This document shows, piece after piece, positions 12,850-23,799 of a stretch of 64,000 bases of DNA (within the stretch, counting starts at the first letter, position 1; each line of letters starts with the position of its first letter). The notes beneath the pieces are model-generated. The model was not told where the DNA came from, ran no database searches, and saw nothing but the letters and a program-made list of their open reading frames with translations. Source of the DNA: Psilocybe azurescens (lineage: Eukaryota; Basidiomycota; Agaricomycetes; Agaricales; Agrocybaceae); contig JAJIRX010001046.1 of assembly GCA_023853785.1 (NCBI GenBank), positions 1-64,000 on the forward strand, given 5' to 3'. The translations under genes and the position numbers were made by a program.

Positions 12850-14984
12850 GTTGAAGCAGGAAAGGGAGGGTTGTTCTGGAAATTATTTACGCATACCATC
12901 CTCCTCCAACACCATCCGTCGCCCATCCGAACTCTTCAACGCATGACGGTGTGGGACTTATACACACATATTTTCTTTCCTCTGTCGAGCCGAGGGAAGT
13001 ATCTTTGTATCAGCGATAGACGGTCGCTCTGTTCATGTTCAGAAGCATTTAGCTCTGGTTATCTACCCTGCCAATTGTGGGTATGTCTTCGATTTTTTTT
13101 TTGCAAGTCGTACATTTAGCCTGTATTTCATCATAACTCCCACAATTATTCCCACGACACATGCATTCAATGAACTATGACATCTCGCAAACTGTATTAT
13201 TTTATAATTACTATCGATGCATTGGGACCATGTTTTATGTGCTTTCAGGCGTGATTAAATGATTTGTTGATGTCATTCAACACGATCATGATGTGGATTA
13301 CGTTCCGACCACGCCTACCTTGTTGAGGAAGTTATGTCCAGTATACCTGGTTCGTCTCGTTCGGAATGCTTCTGCGCGAGACACCTAGCTCACATCAGCT
13401 GTTTCCAGAATCTCAGATATTGGAATTATATCCCCAGTCATAGTCATAGTCATAGTCATAGTCATAGTGGCCTGCCCGAATTGTACCCACTCTCCGGCCT
13501 CCAGTGCGCAAAACGTGGGCCTAGTAAACCACTTAAGATCAGGGTATCACAAAACTCTTTGGAACTTTAAGAATTCCCCCAATATTCTCCTGGGAACTCC
13601 CGACGTGGTTATTAACCTGCGTACTGGAGTTGTTAACCGGTGTACTGGATAGACTTTGTGGGTTTCTTTCAGGGTCCGATTGTGGTTTAGCATTGCTGTG
13701 GCCAAGGTTGAAACTACTTCTATGAACCATGTAGACATAGTCTCCAAGAATATTTCTTCTGTGATGGAATACGAGAGCTCAAAACACTGGGATTAATGTT
13801 CATTGTACTGAACTCGAGCTTTCAAACCGTCGATTGGCCCCTAAATTGCGGCGCAACGCGGTGATGAAGTGACCAAGTGCAGCATGTGTTCTCTCATTGG
13901 CCGAGCTCCATGTCACTCAGCCTCGCGTTCTGAACAAGTTCAAGTTCTAAATGCCAAACTGACAATGGGCGCTCTTCCTCAAACTGAGATTCCTCGTATC
14001 CTGTTGTGCGCTGCACCTTGTATCCTAAGTTTCAAAGCCTGATCGAACCGGCAACAACGTAAATGTACTTACCCCTCCTCCAGTACCGTCACCCAACTTA
14101 AACTTCTGTCCGATTTTTCTGGATTTTCGGTCAGATTCAGTGAATTCCATCCCTTTACTTCAATGCCGCCTTATATGTGATGGAAAATCCAGGGAAAAAC
14201 AGATATATCAAAGACAATGTACACAAGTAATAGTTTATTTAGACTCTGCAATGACCGGGTCATCGGAACCTTCAGAAGAGACGTTGGAATCGGACAGTGA
14301 GATGCCCACGCCCTTCTTTTGATCCTGACGCATGGCATTGACAGGGCCTATACCCCATCGATCGTCTATATCCCTGTTGTACCAGATTTTGGATCCCTTT
14401 TTGTCGCGAAGCTCGTTCGTCCTTGTCTTTTTATTTCCCGCTGCTCCGGTGACTGTGTATTAATGATACTCGATGTCGGATTTGCTGAACCCCAGAGTGA
14501 CAGAGCCGGATCTATAAGCTGTTTCCAACGGTCATACTGGCTTTGAATGATCGATTGTCGATGTGTCGACTCTCGAGCATTTATTTTATTCGACGTCGGA
14601 ATGCACGTCACGATCATCCGAGTCGGACTTTCAGCTCTCTCGCAATGTGAACGTGTGGACGGTGAATTCAAGACTAGGATCACGATAGGACCTTTGCGCG
14701 ACCCCGTAATCACATGTAGCCTGCAGCCTACAGTCGTATAAACGTTGATGAGGAGAAGACGAGACAACAGATAAGAATAGGGAATAGCCCGATGAATTGT
14801 GTATAGCATGTCGAAGACTGATCAGCGCTGAAGATCCCAAGCAGAGGTGCACAGCGTTTAAAAAGTCCACTAGTGAAAATCAAAACGAAGTATCCTCGAA
14901 GCATTCTTTGAAGTGAGAAACAAAAAAAAGTGAGACAAATTCAAATAAAAACAAACGTTCAATTCCTATCATCAGTAACCCCCA
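12850..14984. other. Gap with no confident gene
   Basis: This stretch holds a TCATAG microsatellite at 13438-13467. An open stretch on the minus strand at 14809-14366 reads to the frame end at ..RDPKSGTTGI. It has no family resemblance I recognise and overlaps other open frames, so it is not called as a gene. Nothing else is supportable. Confidence 0.4.
13438..13467. repeat. (TCATAG)5 microsatellite
   Basis: Five perfect tandem copies of the hexamer TCATAG in noncoding sequence. Confidence 0.95.
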
Positions 14985-16250
14985 CATTTACATCCTTTCC
15001 AAAGGCCGCAAACTCAACAACTGCATCACACCGCCCAACACCTCCCGCGCACACTCATGCAAAAACATCTTCACCCATGCCTTCACCCCATCTTCCTCCC
15101 CTTTAACAATGACCACATCCCACGCACTGCTGATCGCATGCGCCGGCCGAAACGCGAACGTAACCACACCTAACGGCTCCTGGGTCTTCATTGAGGTTTT
15201 GACGACGTCGGGGTATGTACCTAGGAGGAATGCGATGTCGCGTGCGTGCGCGTAGGCGGAGAGGTAGTGCGTGGAGACGAGGGTGGGGCTGGTAAGGGAT
15301 GAGGGTGGGGTTCTTGAGGGATATGGATGCGAATCGCACGTGGGTGTATTGCAGGTAGAGCCCGGTGTCGCCGGCGAAGAATTTCATGCGGTCCCATTTG
15401 AATCCGTAATTACAGATCCTGATAAATCGAAAACGCGTCAACTCCCGAAAAAAAGAAAGAAAAAAAAGAAAAAGAAAAGGAAAGAAAGCCAAGGCATCTC
15501 TTCGCAGCCACGTCCTGAATCTTCAGTCCCGTAATTTCAATTTCAAGCGTCATCTCCGGATCCACCAGCCTTATATTTCTCCTCATTCTTCATCATCTGC
15601 TCGTGCATCACATTCCCCGCCCCCTTAATTATCTCATCCCGGAACACAACCGTGCCATTCTGCATGCTCATCCTTTGTACAAGCTCGTAGTTGCTGTGAA
15701 TGAGCGAGGAGACCGAAGGCACGCCATGAACTCGAGCACTTTGAAGAATTGCGCGAGGTGCAGGTCTTGTGGCGAGGAGACGACGTATATCATTTTGTCG
15801 AGTTTTTATTTCACGCTGCACTCTATCGCATCTCCAATGTCGCGCGTCAGGTAGATCGATGTTCCGTCTGCAATGAATGAAGATTGAATGAAGGAACAGG
15901 ACGAGAAAAGATATTGAAGCGCACCCTTCTTACGAACGGCTTCCACTTCTTCAACTCCGCCAGCTTCGCACCATCTGACTCCAAAACCAAAGCCATATTC
16001 TCCAATGTCCCCAGTTCCTTATACATCGCCTTCTTCTCCACCTCGCTCTCCCCATATGCACATCAAACTTCACATTCAACCGCTCATACTGCCCTCTCAT
16101 ACTTCCGCACGCTCATCTCTCGCCACACACGCCAGTGGCTCAGGGCGTCTTCGTCGCCATCTTCTATGCGCTTGGCGGCGGAACCTTAGACGGCGGGGTC
16201 GGTAGAGGGTTGTTGTTGTTGATGGCGATGTAGATGTCGAAGAGGTGCCA
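14985..16250 (-). pseudogene. Arginyl-tRNA synthetase copy A (decayed, C-terminal two thirds)
   Basis: This is a relic of cytosolic ArgRS, a class I enzyme that charges tRNA-Arg. Reading on the minus strand from 16250: HLFDIY (inter-domain region), ALVLESDGAKLAELKKW, IYLTRDIG, DKMIYVVSSPQDLHLAQFF, ELVQRMSMQNGTVVFRDEI (the region following the KMSKS-like segment), EKYKAGG, FKWDRMKFFAGDTGLYLQYTHVR, and the anticodon-binding C-terminus ending LLSLRPLERM near 15000. Several frameshifts and internal stops break it, for example in the HLFDIY segment, where the frame changes at least twice. Pyrimidine-rich introns are still present (about 15495-15425 and 15890-15840), so the copy came from genomic DNA. 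The N-terminus and the HIGH-containing part are missing. Confidence 0.8.
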
Positions 16251-16496
16251 CTGATGTCATATGCGAGGATTCAAATTCTCATTTCGGCTGTGTCATGTGC
16301 CAAGCAAATACGGATACGGTATCTGAAATTCGCTGGGAAAGGGGAGGTGCACACAACATGCTCTAGCAATACAATACCATTTCTATAACAATTTACATAG
16401 TCAGGACAGCATCACACCACACCTGAACGTCCGCCTTCTGACAGAAAACGTCATGCTGGGTATGCCGGTGGTCTTCTAACGATGCCAGGAAGTGAT

Positions 16497-18199
16497 TCAG
16501 GAATAAATCTGTAAGATTGTAAAAACCTTACTTTCGCGGTCAGCTTGAGCAAGCTCCTCGAGCAGGCGCTGATCATCGGCGTCGAAAGGAAGATCTAACA
16601 TAAGGTGGTCCAATTCAGAGATCGCTAACGGGCTTCGCTGGAGTATCACAGTATTACCTCTACCTGAGAGCAAATGTTGTCCGTAATTCCTTCGATCTTC
16701 CAGAGTCGCATCATACCCTGGCTTCCGAATTGTTCCATACGGCTGTGCTCGTATAGGTGGGACTTGATCTTCGTTGTCGTCAGAAAGATAGCCCATGTCC
16801 GCATCAGATGGTTCCGACATGGATTGTGAATCTTGGTTGGGGTCTGTGACACTGCCGTAGGTGAGAAAGAGTCGAGCGGCAGGTGTATCTGGCTGAATAA
16901 CTGGCTTCCAGTATATCAATTCTACAAGGGAAATAGTCAAATTTATAAGACTCATAACATCAGCGGGCAGGGGCAGAGGTGGCGGCTGCGTCTGCCTGAG
17001 ATACCGTCTGAACTTGATCTCAGCATTGAGAATGACTAAAAAGGGTTCAAGGGTCCTTTACTCCGAGGATAACCAAATGGAAATGACGGGAAGCGAGGAC
17101 AGGTGAGATCTCCTGGCGATTCGCGCAAGGTGTGATCTGGCCCAGGGACATATGTTTTGTGTGATACCACTAGAGCATTCGCGTCTCGGCTGTACGTGAT
17201 AAGTACCTTGCCATCGGGAAGCATGTGCTCGGGACGAAGAGCCACTAATTCATAGTGAGGGTCGAGGAACTTGGGGTGTCGGAACTGCAAGTGGAACAAC
17301 GGGCCTTGAGTTGTGCTGTCGGACAGGTAAGACGAGAGAACTCACATCAAGCTTTCGGATGGGGTCGACCCCATCTTCGTCAAACACTCTCTGTCGCCGC
17401 TCGTTATCTGCCTTTAACATGGAAATGAGATCTTTCAATGTATCGAAAGATCCGGTGATCGCAAAGAAGGCGTATTTATCAAGCGCAGCATGGAGGGTAC
17501 GATCAACTTATGACGGAAGAATCAGCCATGAAAATGCATGGGATTGGAAAGGATGGTAGCTACGATTCGAAATGTTGACCGTGTTATCTAACGAGAAAGT
17601 CTGATAGACGAGACGAAGGTCGTTTTGAGCAGGTCTTCCTGAACGAGGATGGGAAATGAAAGAAGACATTGTGAAGGATCAGAGGCCCACGTACAACAGC
17701 TTTCTTGACGTCAGCATCGCTCTGGACAGCATTCACCCAGTGCGCTCTCTCGTGAGTGTAACATGAGCTTTTAGTGACAAAACAGGGTTCCACCTTGTCA
17801 ATATTGCGGTACGCATTGGCCGACTGGCCAGTCGAGCTTTCTGAACCAGGTGCACCGCCTGAATGAGCGTCGGGTATGAGCTCATTGAGACCCCAAGCCT
17901 GGACGCCACGGACTTTGTGGGAATTTACAGCCGTTATTTTGTTGTTCGAGAGAATGGCAGACATTTGAGGGATGGTTGCTGGGAATTGACCTTGAGATTG
18001 TGCGCGATGGTAAATTTGGAACTGCGTCGCATGACCTGTCACGCGTCACGGCATTTAGTGTAACGTTTCTGCCTAAAATGGAACATGCCGGAATTGCACA
18101 CGGCACAACCGTTGGACTATCTGTCCCGAGATAAGTCTGAACCAAGTCAGGCTTCGACGTTACAACTCTCAGATCGTCACACCCGTTACTCCAGTACAT
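16497..18199 (-). CDS. HNH-nuclease-like fungal hypothetical protein (three frame breaks)
   Basis: The gene starts at ATG 18199 (MYWSNGCDDLRVV...TVVPCAIPACSILGRNV). Downstream it shows CFVTKSSCYTHERAHWVNAVQ, a 56-nt intron (17694-17639), LRLVYQTFSLDNTVNISN, another intron of about 55 nt, then TLHAALDKYAFFAITGSFDTLKDL and FLDPHYELVALRPEHMLP. It ends LPFDADDQRLLEELAQADRESK..IYS, stop 16497. The ordered H..N..H residues (ERAHW / NISN / LHAALDKY) match the HNH-type family common in Agaricomycetes, as I recall it. Frame is lost near 18045, after the intron at about 17620 (an AAAA run), and at 17038-17042 (a run of five A on the plus strand). The last two are each restored by one added base of the run, so sequence error is plausible. 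It could be a genuine but frameshifted gene; the substrate is unknown. Confidence 0.62.
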
Positions 18200-18290
18200 G
18201 TTTCCTGGGGCGGCCGTGGACTTATATAGTAGCGGAAAACCCAGACCGCTACATTTAGTCCTGTGCTTATCACGTTGTTATCACGCCGAG

Positions 18291-18776
18291 GATATATTTA
18301 GTCCTTTTTTACGACACCGTCCGAACCGTGTCAGGAAGTTCTTATGTAATCTTCGGAGCTTGAATTATCGTCGCGTCTAGTAGACGCGACAACGTAGATA
18401 ATTCGAGCCTTTTGAAAGATATAGCATATTTATTTGGCTCCGAATAATAGATGGTTTAAATCTTGTGTTAAGAGGAGAAGTTTTGCGGCAGCTTTCATTC
18501 CGGTGCAGACTGAGCAGAAAGTCGCTTACATAATCTTTTGACTTTGCCTTGAGCCGAACGCATGGGTGTCCAGCACTTCCACATCTGTTTGAAAGCTCTC
18601 AAAATTTGCATGAATGTTGATCGACACCTTTTAAAAGTTGCTCTCTCCAAATTGTCTTTATAGATCTTCTCCTTGTCAAGCAAAGTGCGCGCGATCCTAT
18701 TTTCAAAGTCCGAAGATTATATAACAACTTTCTGACACGGTTCGGAGGGCGTGGTAAAAAACAGACTTCATATATC
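18291..18776. mobile_element. MITE-like element with long imperfect terminal inverted repeats
   Basis: The left arm, from GATATATTTAGTCC through the CCGAACCGTGTCAGGAAGTT core to ATCTTCGGAGCTTG (18291-18362), pairs with the right arm at about 18700-18776. The right arm reads on the opposite strand as GATATATGAAGTCTG, CCGAACCGTGTCAGAAAGTT and ATCTTCGGACTTTG. The arms are roughly 70 bp with scattered mismatches. The intervening 340 bp has no transposase. Exact ends and TSD are not resolved. This fits a non-autonomous inverted-repeat element. Confidence 0.65.
18358..18408. repeat. Long perfect-core hairpin inside the MITE
   Basis: The inner palindrome GTCGCGTCTA-G-TAGACGCGAC (18370-18390) is perfect over 10-bp arms with a 1-nt loop. 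It is nested in a second stem, GCTTGAATTATC (18358-18369) against GATAATTCGAGC (18397-18408), which has one mismatch. The result is a compact cruciform-capable structure. Confidence 0.8.
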
Positions 18777-18789
18777 GTGAGCCCGTAGG

Positions 18790-19203
18790 GTACATCACAT
18801 ATATCGAAGTCTGTCTAGGAGAGACTAGGATATATTCAATTCTCTCCTAGCGCGTCATTTCTGCTTTGCTTTTTTCCTGGTTCGAACATGGCGAGTCCGT
18901 TAGTTCTTTCAGGCGACTCGCTGGTGCTAATAACTCTCATAACTCACCTCAAACTACCATCATCCAGTCAATGTCATTCAGCATTCTCGCGTTCAAGGCT
19001 GTCTCAGTATTATTACTATTAATAAAAGATATGGTCCGCACATTCGGTCATGTTTATGCACTCAGTTGTTGACTTGGTGCTGATCTTCAGCTCACCGATC
19101 CTGACTGTTAGTCTGTGTATGCGAGACACTTATGCGAGTGTTCTGAATGTCAGGATGAAGTCTTGCCCACCGTGTTCGGTCTCTACAATACACGAAATAC
19201 CAT
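18790..19203. other. Gap; one short hairpin, no gene
   Basis: CTAGGAGAG (about 18815-18823) pairs with CTCTCCTAG (about 18842-18850) across an 18-nt loop. I see no coding sequence here. Confidence 0.4.
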
Positions 19204-20081
19204 TTACATGTGAGATCGGGGAGACAGGTTGCTTACTCCATCCATCATCATGAAGGCTGCGAGAACAGAGGTGAGGCAAATCCGCGCGGCTCCCATTTGG
19301 ACTATTCTGGAACTAGTTAGGCAGCAGGGATGTCTCTTGCTCTTTCCAGCCCTGCTCCTGTTCCGTGTCCCGGTCCCTTGTCCCCATTCCGTTTGCGTTT
19401 GGGGCCTTTTGCCGTTCCGCGTGGATGTCGTAAACAATGGCGTAGCACCCAGAAAATCAGGCACTCTCAAGAACGCAGTGATGCGAGAGGACGAGGGCGC
19501 GGAGAACGTTGGCGACTCCGTGAACTGGCTCGCCATCCCTCTTCATCGACGCCGACGACTGTACGAGCGTCGAGCACCACGCGTGCGTCCTAAAATCATA
19601 TTCGTCCCCATCTCCCACCTATTCATCGTCATTTGCGAAGTCCAGAGGAGCGGCGTCCCCTCACCCCCAGCGTTGCGATCTGTGTCGAGTCCGAGGACGT
19701 ATGTAAACGGCGGTGTCGCGGATGAGAGGACGGGCGGTGTGAGGATGGTGCCTGCCCTCGAGAGGAGGCTTACGCCGTAGCTGTATCTGAATTATAAGAG
19801 GTGGTTAGCGGGATGCATGCGGGTGGGTAAGAGGACAGAGACGGTGATAGGCGTGGGTGTATAGGCGAGAGGGATAGAGTGCGTACGAAAGGAGTGAAAC
19901 AGAGTGTAAACGAAAGCAAAAGCCACATACCACCATTCCAAGCGTACTAGAAATCATCAAATACGTCAGCGTATTTCTTGTTATCGTCTGAGCCCCACGA
20001 AAGGCTGGGCACCAAGACGACGAAGCTCGGGATCAGCGCGATGGCGAGTGCGTTGGAGTTCATGCACATGGGGGCGGCCAT
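19204..20081 (-). pseudogene. PIN-like (auxin efflux carrier family) transporter copy P1, decayed N-terminal half
   Basis: The start at 20081 reads MAAPMCMNSNALAIALIPSFVVLVPSLSWGSDDNKK, the N-terminal transmembrane segment and loop of fungal PIN-like membrane transporters. This family has 10 membrane helices and lies in ER or plasma membrane. After an intron-like stretch (about 19940-19790), the segment near 19790-19690 matches the loop ending 'VLGLDTDP' in copy P2. The Ser/Pro-rich central loop (SQFTESPTFSAPSSS) is at about 19560-19500. It aligns at DNA level with 44350-45082. No C-terminal half follows, and the frame is broken after DDNKK. Both P1 and P2 share the flank TTATGAAGCTCCTGACTGTG upstream of the ATG. 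Family assignment rests on the MNSN..LxIAL..WGSDDNK signature. Confidence 0.68.
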
Positions 20082-20396
20082 TATGAAGCTCCTGACTGTG
20101 TGACTGTGTGAGAGTGAGTTGGGATCAATTAAGTGGGAAGGGACGAGAGAGAGACGAGGGCGAGAAAGGTAGGATGTGGTGAGGAGTATTGAAAGCACTT
20201 GTGAATGGGAGAAGGATGAAAGCAAGGAAACGGAGGGACGAAACGCGAAGAGAAACGCGAATTGTGGAAAAGGATAACAACCACAGGGAAATGAAGGATG
20301 GGGTGCAGATACTGCTTTGAATTTCTCAACCCGAACGTCTATCCAAGAACCAGTGACTCCGATTCCTAGTGTAGCTCGTGAGCCGGATGGTAGCAG

Positions 20397-20690
20397 GTGG
20401 GCCGTCGACGGGAAGGTGGGTGTACATGTACACTGCCATGGGGGTTGGATATGCGATTGGGGGAGTGGCGTTCAGGCTATAGCCTAAAGAATAATTTTGT
20501 GCTTGAGTGGGAGAAAAAGCGGGAGTATGTTGACGGAGAGCCTGTGTTAGATCACCTGAAGGCGTTCACCCAGAGGCCTAGGGGCAGTGACGGCGAGCAG
20601 ACTTGTGTGCCTGATATATCCAAAGGATGCGATGGGCGCGGAACGATGAGAGTGTCGGAAGGCATTCAAGCACAAATACAAACGTAATTC
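20397..20690 (+). pseudogene. Unknown conserved fragment X1 (3' end)
   Basis: This is the end of an unrecognised coding sequence seen four times in the window. It reads EWRSGYSLKNN, KREYVDGEPVLDHLKAFTQRP and DGEQTCVPDISKG. The same pattern (KWEYIDAV.VPDHLKTFIQRP) occurs at 35309-35530, 32530-32677 and 60115-60272. Each copy lies on the plus strand about 150-200 bp before the 3' end of a minus-strand ArgRS copy, so X and ArgRS are convergent neighbours that were duplicated together. Function is unknown. The upstream part is missing in this copy. Confidence 0.55.
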
Positions 20691-20869
20691 CAGGATGATA
20701 CCATTGTATGACCTAGAAATTGGACGATCCAAACAGCGCTCGACCCTAGAACACCAGACAACATCTCCACACACAAAGACCAACAGCACTACATCCTCTC
20801 CAGCAGCCTCAAACTCAATAAATAACCGCCTGATCCTTCTCCCCATACTTCTCCCCCTTCACATTAACC

Positions 20870-22520
20870 ACATCCTACACAATGCTGATCGTATGAGTCA
20901 GCCGAAACGCGAACGTCACCACGCCTGATGGCTCCCTGGTCTTCAGCGTGATTTTGACAATGTTGAGATGTGTGCCCAGGAGGAGTGCGATGTCCCTAGC
21001 GTGTGTGCAGGATAAGAGGTAGGAAGTGATAGTGGAGGAAGAGAGGGGATGGGGGATTAAGGATGGGTTTTTGCGGGATATGAATGCGGCGCGGACGTGG
21101 GCGAATTGGAGGTAGGGGCCTGTGTCGCCTGCGAAGGATTTCATGCGATCCCAGTTGAATGTTTAATTTCCGAACCTGAATGAAACGAACCAAATTAGTC
21201 AACAATGAAACCAAAAAGGGGAAAGAAACAAGACAAGAGGACAACGCGTGCACGCACGTACCTCTTCGCGGACATATTCTTGATCTTAACCCCCATAATC
21301 CCAATCTAAAGCGCAATCTCCTCCGAATCCTGCACCGTATTATACTTGTCCTCGTTCTTCATCTGCTCATGCATCATGTTCCACGCCTCCTTGATGATCT
21401 CGTCCAAAAATACTACCGTCCTATTCCTAGTGCTCATTCCTCGTAAGGGACGGTAGTTAATCTGCACAAGCGAGGACAGCCAAAGGAAGCTCAACCACTT
21501 TGAAGAATTGGGAGAGATGCAGGTCTTGTTGCGAGAAGGACTTGTAGCGCGCGATTGCGCTGCCAGTGTCGCGTGTCAGGTATATCGACGTTCTGTCTGT
21601 GATGAAGGTTGAATGAAGGAACAGGAAGAGAGAAAAAAAAGAAATAGGACGCAACCCTTCTTACGAAAAACGGTCTTGCTCGGCCTCCACTTCTACAACT
21701 CCACCAGCTTCACGCCATCCGACTCCGAAATCAAACTCATACTCTCCAATTTCTCCATCGCCCCATCCATTGTCTCCTTCCCCACCTCGTTCCCACCCAT
21801 ATACACATCAAACTTCACATTCAGTCTCTCATACTCCTTCTCATACTCCCGCACGCTCATCTCTCTCCACATGCGCCAGTTGTGCAGGGCATCTTGTTCT
21901 CTGTCTTCCACACGCTTGAAGCAGTTCGAGGCGGAGACCTTGACGGCGGGCTCGGTGGATGCCTCTTTGTTAATGGCAGCGTAGATGTCAAAAAGGTGCT
22001 TAATGACGTCTTTTTCGAGCCTGGCTTGTGAGCCGTATTTTCGAAGCCTGTGGCGATTAGGCCGAACTAGGGAGGGAGGAAGGTAGATGTCAGTGGGATA
22101 TTCGGGGATTGGAATGGAAGACTCATGAAATGGCAAGGAATAAGGGAGGAACAGGATAGAGGCGAAAAGGGATTGGATGGGGGAAAAAACAAAAAGGCGA
22201 AGAAGAGAAGAAAGAATCTTACCTGTGTATCACAGTCGCCCAGATAATTCATTGAGATCACCTCCAACCCACAAGCCTGACCCAAACTAGCCAAAAACGC
22301 GCTGATGATCGTGTTCCACAAATGCCCAACATAGAACAACTGGGCGATGTTTGGAGACGAGTGCTCGATGACGACCTTCTTACCATTGGCCGAGTCGTTC
22401 GCGCCATACTTGGGCAGACCAGAGGGCACGTTGCACGTGGGGTGTCGATCTGGGTGAGAACTTGTTTTGTTCACGCGTAGTAGAGGATGGACATGTACTC
22501 TGCACCAGCACACAAATTAA
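20870..22520 (-). pseudogene. Arginyl-tRNA synthetase copy B (decayed, includes HIGH region)
   Basis: On the minus strand this copy shows [21 protein letters not shown], then [24 protein letters not shown] with the class I HIGH-type motif as HVGHL-like YVGHL, then SMNYLGDCDTQ. Next come KYGSQARLEKDVIKHLFDIYAAINK, the WRMWREMSVREYEKEYERLNVKFDVY block, IYLTRDTGSAIARYK and MSTRNRTVVFLDEIIKEAW. It closes with MKSFAGDTGPYLQFAHVR and the C-terminal SGVVTFAFRLTHTIS. It is the longest-reading copy but is split into several frames, with introns still present (for example about 22230-22060 and 21660-21600). The N-terminal exon is missing. Pairwise comparison with copies D and E shows the same exon-intron order. 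Confidence 0.82.
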
Positions 22521-22589
22521 ACGGAGGGGAAGGACCCGGACCGTTTCGCCGAGCGCCAGAACTGGTAGTGCTTGCTTAAAGGTGCTCAT

Positions 22590-23426
22590 TAGTCGGTCGA
22601 CCATATCAGTGTTGACACAGCCCTACGCAGGACAGAAAATAGTAAAGTTGCTATCACGTTCACATTCATTGTTACTTTTCTCACACTTCACTTTTGCGCG
22701 CACAAAGTCACTTTGCATGTCAATAGTGAGAAAGATGACTTTGTTAACCACCACTCGGGACAGTTGAAAAATGTAAAGAATGCATTCACGTCGCAATATC
22801 GGGTAAATTCAGTGACAGTCGCATATGGTAGTGACTTTCTGACAAGAGAGCTTGATTCACAGCCATGTCCATGACTCAACCAAGTAACGGGGTACTGGCA
22901 TGTGTGCTAGCTGGGCTATGACCATCTATGTTGGAATATGGGAATCAAACGGCTCAATTCACGTGATCCCGTGCGCTGAATGCGCAGCCACAAGTATGTA
23001 GAATTTTATATAAACTGAATTCTCCGTTATAGAGTAAATTTAGTTAGTATAAATTGTATTTACAGTATATAAGTACAGTATTTACATTATTGTATGCTAC
23101 GCGTTTACCTCCCAATCTCATAGTTTTTATCTGTTTGCTTTGGTCTTTTCAACAATCTACTGAGTTGTATACCATTTTAAACTGTGCGCACTTGACACGA
23201 TAAGAGGATTCCATGGACTGGACGTGCTAACAACAATGCTCCTGCTGGCAGAGGTTTCAATATGATGGCCCCATCGCAGGCAAGTAAGACATAGAAGGGG
23301 GGTGATTTTGTGGTGTCCAACCCTGTTTTGGGAATAGAGTAACACAGCCTCCGGTGCATTGCTTCCAACTATCCCTGTTATGGGAGTTGCCCTGTGTCTA
23401 GTACTAAAGCTGTACATGCATTTGTG
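22590..23426. repeat. Duplicated noncoding segment R, copy upstream of N2 (5' part)
   Basis: This matches 47095-47705 in the same orientation, beginning near GGTCGACCATATCAGTGTT, including the AGTCACTTTG..GTCAAxAGTGAGAAA stretch and ending ACTAAAGCTGTACA. It is followed in the sister block by sequence that here resumes only at 27276, after the inserted hAT element. No protein-like ORF is shared by both copies, so I treat it as noncoding or as a decayed element. Confidence 0.75.
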
Positions 23427-23799
23427 ACATTAGGGACTAACTCGGATCTATCCAGGTAGTATCTGTATCCGAACCATGGATATTTGCCAAATACAGTTCA
23501 GATACAGTTCGGATACACTAATCTGTTTAAGACCCATACCCCAAGGGGTGGCAGCAGCAGCTTGGCAGCGACATGTTAGTAAAGTAGTGCATGGATTAGA
23601 TTCCATCCCCTGTAGCCAATTATTGTGCGTTTGGCTCATATTTGGGTGCATTGGAAAGAGAAAGAGCAGTAAAATTTAAATATAGCAAAATATAAGCCAA
23701 AATGATTGTAATTTTTACACAATAAAGGTGACAAGGTTCAATTTACATTCTTGCTGATAGTTATTTTCAATCTTCACCTTCTGACCTAATCCTCAGCTT

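Noticed and set aside
14366..14809. 147-codon minus-strand open frame
   Set aside because: No family resemblance and competing open frames on the other strand; cannot be supported as a gene.
22688..23417. Short open frames in segment R
   Set aside because: The frames are not conserved between the two copies (22.6-23.4 and 47.1-47.7 kb), so they are unlikely to be coding.
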